A program made the translations under genes and the position numbers. A stretch of DNA of 6,564 bases from Betaproteobacteria bacterium (lineage in GTDB: Bacteria > Pseudomonadota > Gammaproteobacteria > Burkholderiales > SG8-41). Below the pieces are notes generated by a model that made no database searches, was not told the DNA's origin, and saw only the letters and a list, made by a program, of their open reading frames with translations. How positions within the stretch are numbered: the stretch's first letter is position 1; each line of letters starts with the position of its first letter. Location: assembly GCA_025356695.1 (NCBI GenBank), contig JANXSE010000059.1:1-6564 (forward strand). Reading direction: 5' to 3'. This document shows, one piece after another, positions 1 through 5,086 of this stretch.

Positions 1-2
1 TG

Positions 3-41
3 CTCGACGAACTGCACAAGATGCAGGAATGCAAGGATTAG
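3..41 (+). CDS. Possible C-terminal end of a convergent gene (partial)
   Basis: In the frame starting at base 3 the plus strand reads LDELHKMQECKD and then a TAG stop at 39-41. The short stretch is charged and helix-like, as a real protein C-terminus often is. The minus strand has no ATG start across these bases, so a small minus-strand gene starting with ATG here is unlikely. If real, this gene enters from the left and ends about 31 bases from the stop of the leftmost minus-strand gene, so the two would converge. No terminator hairpin is visible between them. Thirteen codons are too few to name a family, and chance is a serious alternative. Confidence 0.3.
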   Translation, partial: LDELHKMQECKD

Positions 42-72
42 GCAAGGTCTCGCCGAAGATTGATTGCGAAAA

Positions 73-1044
73 TTACTGCGGTTCGAGTCCGATCTTCCTG
101 ACGACCTCGGCCTGCTTGACGACGTCCTTCTTCAGAAACTCGGCGAATTCCTCGGGCGTGCTGCCGACCGGAATCAATCCGCCGTCGGCGAGCATCTTTT
201 TTGCCTCGGGCGTTGCCACGGCTTTGGCGACTTCACCGTAAATCCTACGCACAATGGTCTGCGGCACGCCGACCGGAAACCAGATGCCGTGATAACAGGT
301 GAGATCGAAACCGGCAAGGCCCGCCTCGTTAAAGGTCGGCACGTCGGGCACCTGCGGCTGGCGGCGCGGCCCGCCGATACCGAGCGCGCGCAGGCGCCCC
401 GCATTGACATAAGGCACCGCCGTCGTCGGACTCGCCACCATCGCCTCGATATGGCCGCCGAGCACATCGTTAAAGGCGACCGCTGTGCCCTTATACGGCA
501 CGTGAATGAGATCGATGCCCGCCATCGCCGCAAACAACGCCGCGCTGACGTGCGGCGGACTGCCCACACCGGCCGACGCATAGTGCAGTTCGCCCGGGCG
601 TTTTTTCGCCAGTGCGATAAATTCCGCCACGGTTTTCGCCGGCACCGACGGATGGATTACCAGCAGGTTGCCGTAGGTGACGTTGATTTGCGACACCGGC
701 TGAAAATCGTTGAGGGTGTCGAACGGCAGTTTCTTGAAATAGGCGGGGTTCGCAGAATGCGAACAATTGGTGATCAACATCGTGTAGCCGTCTTTTGGCG
801 CGCGCGCCACGGCTTCGGTGCCGATGGTGCCGCTCGCCCCGGTGCGATAGTCGAAGACGAAGGACTGACCGAGGTTTTCCATCATGCGCTGAGTCACCGC
901 GCGTGCCGGCACTTCGATCGGACTGCCCGGGCTGAACGGAATGACCACGCGCACCGGCTTGTTCGGATAGCTGTCGGTCTGCGCGCAAACGACCGCGGGC
1001 GCGAGCCCGAGCGCCGACGCAACAATGGCGATCTTCAACCGCAT
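73..1044 (-). CDS. Bug-type TTT family tricarboxylate-binding protein (copy 1)
   Basis: A 323-residue periplasmic substrate-binding protein of the Bug/TctC family, which captures small, mostly carboxylated ligands for TTT transporters or acts as a sensor. Residues 1-21 form a signal peptide with a basic start (MRLK), a hydrophobic core and a likely signal peptidase I site after V-C-A21. The mature part opens with the family signature YPNKPVRVVIPFSPG. Other family marks are DYRTGASGTIG (65-75), DGYTM (85-89), HVPYKG (181-186) and VPDVPTFNEAG (232-242). The usual P-G-G-x-x-D-x-x-A-R ligand loop reads P-G-S-P-I-E-V-P-A-R (39-48), so the second Gly is Ser and the conserved Asp is Glu44. The start at 1044 is chosen because a GGAGGAG site lies 6 bases upstream and the signal peptide begins there; an in-frame start at 1185 would bury the signal peptide. 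It is the last gene of the minus-strand run. The ligand is unknown. Confidence 0.93.
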   Translation of the reverse strand: MRLKIAIVASALGLAPAVVCAQTDSYPNKPVRVVIPFSPGSPIEVPARAVTQRMMENLGQSFVFDYRTGASGTIGTEAVARAPKDGYTMLITNCSHSANPAYFKKLPFDTLNDFQPVSQINVTYGNLLVIHPSVPAKTVAEFIALAKKRPGELHYASAGVGSPPHVSAALFAAMAGIDLIHVPYKGTAVAFNDVLGGHIEAMVASPTTAVPYVNAGRLRALGIGGPRRQPQVPDVPTFNEAGLAGFDLTCYHGIWFPVGVPQTIVRRIYGEVAKAVATPEAKKMLADGGLIPVGSTPEEFAEFLKKDVVKQAEVVRKIGLEPQ

Positions 1045-1050
1045 TTTGTT

Positions 1051-1057
1051 CTCCTCC
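1051..1057 (-). promoter_or_regulatory. Ribosome binding site deciding the start of Bug copy 1
   Basis: The minus strand reads GGAGGAG, a near-perfect Shine-Dalgarno sequence, 6 bases before the ATG at 1044-1042. It supports this start over the in-frame upstream start at 1185, which lies within the end of the neighbouring gene. Confidence 0.85.
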
Positions 1058-1081
1058 AAGACCAAAACGTGAACATACTCT

Positions 1082-1104
1082 AGCGCGGATGCGAACTCCG
1101 CGCT
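1082..1104. other. Intergenic stem-loop between DHDPS-like gene and Bug copy 1
   Basis: AGCGCGGA (1082-1089) and TCCGCGCT (1097-1104) are perfect 8-base inverted arms around a 7-base loop. In the minus-strand transcript the hairpin is not followed by a U-run, so it is not a standard terminator for this operon. On the plus strand a run of five T follows after a few bases, but no plus-strand gene is there to end. It may slow RNA decay or set different levels for the binding protein and the upstream enzymes, but this is a guess from position alone. Confidence 0.5.
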
Positions 1105-1141
1105 GCAATTTTTACGCGCGCAGCATGCCGGTGCCGGCCGC

Positions 1142-2086
1142 TCAGGCGGCCTGTTTGCCGGCTTTGCGTCTGACTTCCCAGCCAACCGGCTCGTCGTCGA
1201 ATATGCCGAGCTGCGTGAGTTCGGATTTGATCCACTTCTTCTCGTCGGCCGTCGGCGGCATCACCGGCCGGCGCGTGTTGCCGACCGGGCGGTCGAGCAG
1301 TTCCATGGCGTATTTGATGTTCGCCGGATAGTTGTGCAGCAGCACCTTGAGCAGACGCCGCAGTTTGAACTGCAAGGGTTGTGCGCGCGAATACACGCCC
1401 GTTGCGCAAATCTGGTAGAGCGCCTGCGTCAGCTTCGGCGCCACTTCGCTGCAGGCGGAGAAACAGCCACGCGCCCCCAGCGGCATCGTGCTTAACAGCA
1501 TTTCGACGCTGCCGTAGACCGCTACCGGTTTGCCTTTGCGCGCTACCAGTTCGCAGGTGTCGGTGAAAATGCGCATGTCGAAACTCGCGTCCATAATGAC
1601 GACCAGGCCCGACAGGCGGTCGATCAGTTTTTCCAGCGTATCGGTGCCGAGATCGACGCCGACGGCCTCCGGATCGTTACAGAGGATGAATTCACCGCCG
1701 GCCGCATCGGCTACCGCGGTGAAGTGCTCGACGAGTGCGCGCTGCCCCGGACGCCAGTGATAGGGCGCCATCATGGCGACACCGGTATTGCCGAATTTGG
1801 TGGCGTGGGCGGCAAGGTCGGCAGCAACATCGGTGCCGGCGTGCGAGACATTGACGAAGGTCGGCACGCGGCGGCCGACGCTGCTCGCCAGCACCTTTGC
1901 CAGTTCGCGCCGCTCCGCTTCCGTCAGGCTGACCGCCTCGCCGCTCTGCATCGGATGCGCGATCAGGCGCACGCCGTTCTCGATCAGAAAGTTGATCTGT
2001 TTGGCGAAGGTATCGTAATCGACCGCGCCCTTGGCATTGAACGGCGTGACCGGTGCGCCGGCGACGCCGGAATAAATCGAACTCAT
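1142..2086 (-). CDS. Dihydrodipicolinate-synthase-fold protein lacking the canonical active site
   Basis: A 314-residue protein of the DapA/N-acetylneuraminate lyase superfamily, normally class I aldolases that act through a Schiff-base lysine in a TIM barrel. The framework is clear: GVAGAPVTPFNAKG near the start, SGEAVSLTEAERREL (48-62) for the usual GTTGES segment, APYHWRPGQRALVEHF (107-122) for the TPYYNRPSQEGLYQHF segment of E. coli DapA, FILCNDP (133-139) for ILYNVP, and VIMDAS (163-168) for GIKEAT. Aligned by eye to E. coli DapA, the catalytic residues are all changed: Thr44 to Gln47, Tyr107 to His110, Tyr133 to Cys136, Arg138 to Ala141, and the Schiff-base Lys161 to Met165. Normal lysine-dependent aldolase chemistry therefore looks impossible. 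There is no signal peptide, so it should be cytoplasmic. The start has an AGAGGAA site 8 bases upstream. The gene follows the oxidoreductase after 40 bases, so co-transcription is likely. Function is unknown: altered chemistry, a binding role or a regulatory role are all open. Confidence 0.88.
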   Translation of the reverse strand: MSSIYSGVAGAPVTPFNAKGAVDYDTFAKQINFLIENGVRLIAHPMQSGEAVSLTEAERRELAKVLASSVGRRVPTFVNVSHAGTDVAADLAAHATKFGNTGVAMMAPYHWRPGQRALVEHFTAVADAAGGEFILCNDPEAVGVDLGTDTLEKLIDRLSGLVVIMDASFDMRIFTDTCELVARKGKPVAVYGSVEMLLSTMPLGARGCFSACSEVAPKLTQALYQICATGVYSRAQPLQFKLRRLLKVLLHNYPANIKYAMELLDRPVGNTRRPVMPPTADEKKWIKSELTQLGIFDDEPVGWEVRRKAGKQAA

Positions 2087-2126
2087 GTAGACACTTCCTC
2101 TGCTGCCCGCTGTTCAGCTAGCAGCT

Positions 2127-3110
2127 CTAGATTTTGATGGCAATCGGCTGGCCGCTCCGCGCCGATTTTTCAATCGACTCGAGGACGGCAATGCCGTTGA
2201 CCGCCTGCTCGGGCGGCACCATATAAGGCTGTTTCGCTGCCACCGCATCGGCAAACGCTTCAAGCACGGCGCGTTCCTTGTCGGCCACATCGAAGGTATG
2301 GCGCTGCGGCTTGCCCTCGAGCGTGCACGACACCAGTTCGGTGTCGCCGCGCATTTCGAGCCAGCCATTGCTGCCGAAGACGTGCACGCGATAGAGCTCG
2401 CCGGTAACAAAACACACGCCGAGATAACCGGTGACGCCGTTGGAAAACTTGAACATCATCGAGGTGTTGTCGTCCATGTCGATGTCGGCGGCCATCTTGC
2501 GCTTGTCGCTATAGGCGTAGAGCGAGGTGACGAGGCCGCCTGCCGCCTGCAACATCGAGTCCAGCGTGTGGATGCCGCGCGCGGTCATGCCGCCACCGGG
2601 CGCCTCGACGCGCGTCGAGCGCCAGCTGCCGCCTTTCAGCTTGAAGCCCGTCGGCCCCGCATGATGGCCCTCGACATGCAACACGTCACCGATTTCGCCG
2701 GCCTTGATACGCTTCATCATTTCAAGAAAGCTCGGCGCGTAGCGGCGATTGAAGCCGAGGCCCAGCGTCACGCCGGCTGCTTTGGTCGCATCGACCGCGC
2801 GTTGCGCTGAAGCCTGCGTCAGCGCGATGGGCTTTTCTACGTAAACGGCCTTGCCGGCCTTCGCCGCCGCAATCACCTGCGCCTCATGCTGCGAATGCGG
2901 CGTCGCCAGCACCACGGCGTCGATGCTCTTGTCGGCGAGCACCGCCTCGTACGAGGTGACAAGCTTGATGCCGGCCTTGGCCGCGTAGTCCTTGTGTGTA
3001 TCGGGGTTGCGCGTGATACCGCAGACAAATTTGATCTTCGCGCTGCCGGCGCAGGAATCGATCAGCTTGCGCCCCCAGTTACCCATTCCATAAATTGCCA
3101 CATTCAGCAT
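2127..3110 (-). CDS. Gfo/Idh/MocA-family NAD(P)-dependent oxidoreductase
   Basis: A 327-residue cytoplasmic dehydrogenase of the glucose-fructose oxidoreductase/inositol dehydrogenase family, which oxidises or reduces hydroxyl groups of sugars, polyols and related compounds. The N-terminal Rossmann fold shows VAIYGMGNWG (4-13), a G-x-G-x-x-G dinucleotide loop. VLATPHSQHE (67-76) and the hallmark VEKPIALT (91-98), whose Lys93 is the usual active-site lysine, follow. NRRYAPSF (121-128) leads into the C-terminal alpha/beta domain. The second active-site motif reads PGGGMTARGIHTLD (171-184). It keeps His181 and Asp184, but the Asp usual in D-x-G-x-H is Ala177. Length is normal for the family. The start is supported by GAGGAG 8 bases upstream. 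It sits 34 bases after the CocE-type hydrolase and 40 before the DHDPS-like gene, so it probably belongs to the same transcript. The substrate cannot be deduced; a hydroxylated product released by the hydrolases is one possibility. Confidence 0.93.
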   Translation of the reverse strand: MLNVAIYGMGNWGRKLIDSCAGSAKIKFVCGITRNPDTHKDYAAKAGIKLVTSYEAVLADKSIDAVVLATPHSQHEAQVIAAAKAGKAVYVEKPIALTQASAQRAVDATKAAGVTLGLGFNRRYAPSFLEMMKRIKAGEIGDVLHVEGHHAGPTGFKLKGGSWRSTRVEAPGGGMTARGIHTLDSMLQAAGGLVTSLYAYSDKRKMAADIDMDDNTSMMFKFSNGVTGYLGVCFVTGELYRVHVFGSNGWLEMRGDTELVSCTLEGKPQRHTFDVADKERAVLEAFADAVAAKQPYMVPPEQAVNGIAVLESIEKSARSGQPIAIKI

Positions 3111-3144
3111 TTCAACTTCTCCTCAATGATCGTTGCACCGCGCA

Positions 3145-4893
3145 CTACTTCTTCGCCGGCTTTTTCGACGCGCTTTTTGGTGCGTTTTTTGGTGGGATCA
3201 GCGGCAGCATCAGATACGATGCCATCCTGCCGCCGGTATGTATCGTGTTCGTCCCCCCGGTATTGTACGCTGCCGGGTAATGGGTATACGGCGCACTGCC
3301 GACGCCGTCGCGCGGCTGCACGTCGAGGCGCAGACGGTGGCCCTTGCCGAACACCATGCACATCGGCCAGATTTCGATTTCGCACTCGACCGGCCTCCCC
3401 GCTTCCAGCCACCAGCGTTCGTCGTGTGCATGAAACGGCCGGTACGGCAGCGAACGCTTTGGATCAAGTTTGCGGTGCGAGGCGCGCAGCCAGCCCTTGG
3501 CCACCGGCACCTTCTGCCCCTGCTGGCCGACTTCCCACACGTCGTTGCCATCGGCATCGATGTTACGCACGGTGACGAACATGTCCATGTCTTTGACATT
3601 GCTCGATACCCACAGCACCAGCTTGACCGGCCCGGTCATCTCGGTCGCCTCGGCAAATGGCGCCGTTTCGAAGGTGATGCCGATGCGGTGCATGCTGCCC
3701 GCCTGCAGCATGGTCGAAGACGCTGAAGCCACCCCCGCGTGCGAGACGCCCGTCGCGGAATAGCTGACCTTGGCAGCGCGCACCGGCGCTTTCTTCAGCA
3801 GTTTTCCTTCTACCCCTTTATCGCCAGGAATCGGTTTGGTTTGTTCGGCATTCAGGTAGAACTTCGTCCAGCGCGTGCGCTTGAGCGGCCATTCGTTCTC
3901 AAAACGGAACTTATAATCGTTCATGCCGCGTCCGCCGGTGCGGATCAGCAGCTTGACCGGCGGCTCGTCAAGAATCCCTGTATTGATACCCTTCAGCCAG
4001 TAATCAAACCAGCGCAACTGGTCGCGACGGCCGTCCTCGGTGTAGAAAGCGTGGTAATGCGTGCCGGTATGGATGCGCAGCTTCTTGTGTTTCGATGCGG
4101 CGTTGACGTAGCCCTCGGTGTTGCCGCGCAGATGCAGGTTGGCGCCGCTCCAGTTGCCGGCACTGTAAAGCGGCACCTTGATCTTGTCCCAGTGCGCCGC
4201 GGCGCCGCGGTCATCCCACCAGCCGGTATCAAGACTGTTACGCATGTAGTTGAACAGGCGTTCGTTGCGAAACGCGTCGGGGTTGTATTCCTGCGGATCG
4301 CCGAGCAAATGGTGCGCCATCTGCGTGGCGTACCAGGTCGAGAGGTAATAGAGCTGGAAGATGCCGCCGTGAAACACCGCGTCACGGTAGGTGTCGGCAT
4401 AACCTTCCCACGGAATGATCGCTTTAAGCGACGGCGGCTGCAGGGTTGCCACGCGCCACTGCTGCGTGGCGTGGTATGAAATGCCGGCCGAGCCGATATT
4501 GCCGCTGCACCACGGCTGCTGCGCCGCCCATTCGATGGCATCGTAGTAATCGAGCGTCTCCTGAAAGCCGCCCGGGTCCGACAGCCCCGGCGATTTGCCC
4601 GAACCGCGCGTATCGACGCGCACGCAGACATATCCGCGTGGCACCCACCACAGCGGATTGACCGTTTCCCACGTCATATGGGGATTGGCCTTCTCTTCAA
4701 GATCGTCCGGCGGCACCCAGACTTTGTCCTTCTGGTAGCAACTGATGTTGACGATGGCCGGATATTTGCCCTTCGACTTGGGACGAAAAATATCGGCAAT
4801 CAGCGTCGAGCCGTCGCGCATGATGATGCGCACGTCCTTCTCGACGATCATTTTGTGCTTCGGCTGCGACAGCCGACCAGTCTTGCCCTTCAT
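3145..4893 (-). CDS. CocE/NonD-family serine hydrolase (peptidase S15-like)
   Basis: A 582-residue alpha/beta hydrolase of the CocE/X-Pro dipeptidyl-peptidase superfamily, which cleaves esters, acyl groups or amide bonds. The N-terminal part has MRDGSTLIADIFRP (25-38), typical of the family, and a Tyr53 in NISCYQKDK at the expected oxyanion-hole position. RVDTRGSGKSPG (92-103) leads to the nucleophile motif GISYHA (137-142) with Ser139; the last Gly of G-x-S-x-x-G is Ala. A helical cap follows, then NWSGANLHLRG (247-257) and HTGTHYHAFYT (275-285), where His279 is the likely catalytic histidine. The C-terminal jelly-roll (about 370-565) shows DMDMFVTVRNIDADG and GWLRASHRKLDP, as in PepX_C domains. 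The tail is rich in Lys, Pro and Ala. The usual W-x-D acid reads W-S-G, so the acid is unclear. No signal peptide is seen, so it should be cytoplasmic. The start at 4893 has GGAGAG 8 bases upstream; an earlier in-frame ATG at 4953 would be encoded by a repeat. Confidence 0.92.
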   Translation of the reverse strand: MKGKTGRLSQPKHKMIVEKDVRIIMRDGSTLIADIFRPKSKGKYPAIVNISCYQKDKVWVPPDDLEEKANPHMTWETVNPLWWVPRGYVCVRVDTRGSGKSPGLSDPGGFQETLDYYDAIEWAAQQPWCSGNIGSAGISYHATQQWRVATLQPPSLKAIIPWEGYADTYRDAVFHGGIFQLYYLSTWYATQMAHHLLGDPQEYNPDAFRNERLFNYMRNSLDTGWWDDRGAAAHWDKIKVPLYSAGNWSGANLHLRGNTEGYVNAASKHKKLRIHTGTHYHAFYTEDGRRDQLRWFDYWLKGINTGILDEPPVKLLIRTGGRGMNDYKFRFENEWPLKRTRWTKFYLNAEQTKPIPGDKGVEGKLLKKAPVRAAKVSYSATGVSHAGVASASSTMLQAGSMHRIGITFETAPFAEATEMTGPVKLVLWVSSNVKDMDMFVTVRNIDADGNDVWEVGQQGQKVPVAKGWLRASHRKLDPKRSLPYRPFHAHDERWWLEAGRPVECEIEIWPMCMVFGKGHRLRLDVQPRDGVGSAPYTHYPAAYNTGGTNTIHTGGRMASYLMLPLIPPKNAPKSASKKPAKK

Positions 4894-4901
4894 CGTATTT
4901 G

Positions 4902-4907
4902 CTCTCC
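4902..4907 (-). promoter_or_regulatory. Ribosome binding site deciding the hydrolase start
   Basis: The minus strand reads GGAGAG 8 bases before the ATG at 4893-4891. The alternative in-frame ATG at 4953 lies inside the palindromic repeat at 4927-4984 and would add 20 residues encoded largely by that repeat, so the start at 4893 is preferred. Confidence 0.75.
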
Positions 4908-4926
4908 GTTTATCAAGCGTTAGCGT

Positions 4927-4984
4927 GTAGGGTGCGCACTGCGCACCACTCACTGTGTTGCCGCGTGCGCGATGCGCACCCTAC
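4927..4984. repeat. REPIN-like nested palindrome, GTAG-headed (element A)
   Basis: A 58-base imperfect palindrome. The outer arms 4927-4946 and 4965-4984 match at 18 of 20 positions, with the first 12 bases (GTAGGGTGCGCA) perfect. Each half is also a hairpin. On the plus strand GTAG (4927-4930) is followed by GGTGCGCA-C-TGCGCACC (4931-4947). On the minus strand GTAG (4984-4981) is followed by a stem GTGCGC/GCGCAC around ATC (4979-4965). A GTAG-type tetranucleotide followed by a small palindrome, present twice in inverted order, is the layout of REP/REPIN elements, non-autonomous repeats mobilised by RAYT (TnpA_REP) transposases. No transposase gene is in the window, and copy number in the genome cannot be seen here. 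Confidence 0.7.
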
Positions 4985-5002
4985 CAGACTGTAAACCCGC
5001 TC

Positions 5003-5079
5003 TTGTGGCGCAGGCGCCCCGCCTGCGAGAAGCGCCTTACGTAATTTTCTTCGTTGCAGGCGAGTCGCCTGCACCACAA
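5003..5079. repeat. REPIN-like nested palindrome, GTGG-headed (element B)
   Basis: A 77-base imperfect palindrome. Arms 5003-5028 and 5054-5079 pair at 22 of 26 positions with one further G-T pair; the mismatches are at 5009/5073, 5017/5065 and 5019/5063. Both halves start with TTGTGG read inward and then form their own hairpin: CGCAGGCG-CCC-CGCCTGCG at 5009-5027, and TGCAGGCGA-G-TCGCCTGCA at 5055-5073. The centre holds TTACGTAA (5037-5044). The build is the same as in element A, but the sequence family is different. It lies directly after the stop of the upstream Bug gene, in the position typical of REP elements. In the transcript both hairpins could block 3' exonucleases. Neither is followed by a U-run in the minus direction, so they are not standard intrinsic terminators. 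Confidence 0.72.
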
Positions 5080-5086
5080 AATCATG

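Noticed and set aside
64..1083. Long plus-strand reading frame of 339 codons opposite Bug copy 1
   Set aside because: It is very rich in Arg and His, has no family signature and mirrors a clear Bug gene; long antisense frames are expected in GC-rich coding DNA.
1045..1185. 47-residue N-terminal extension of Bug copy 1
   Set aside because: It overlaps the end of the DHDPS-like gene and would bury a normal signal peptide; GGAGGAG supports the start at 1044.
1142..2086. Assignment of this gene as dapA (4-hydroxy-tetrahydrodipicolinate synthase)
   Set aside because: The Schiff-base Lys and both active-site Tyr are absent, and the neighbours are not lysine biosynthesis genes.
3739..4479. Plus-strand frame of 246 codons opposite the CocE-type hydrolase
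   Set aside because: No recognisable motif and no good ribosome site; shadow of the hydrolase frame.
4894..4953. 20-residue N-terminal extension of the hydrolase from an ATG at 4953
   Set aside because: It is encoded largely by repeat element A, while the ATG at 4893 has a good ribosome site.
5003..5079. Rho-independent terminator between Bug copy 2 and the hydrolase
   Set aside because: The hairpins are strong, but neither is followed by a U-run in the direction of transcription.
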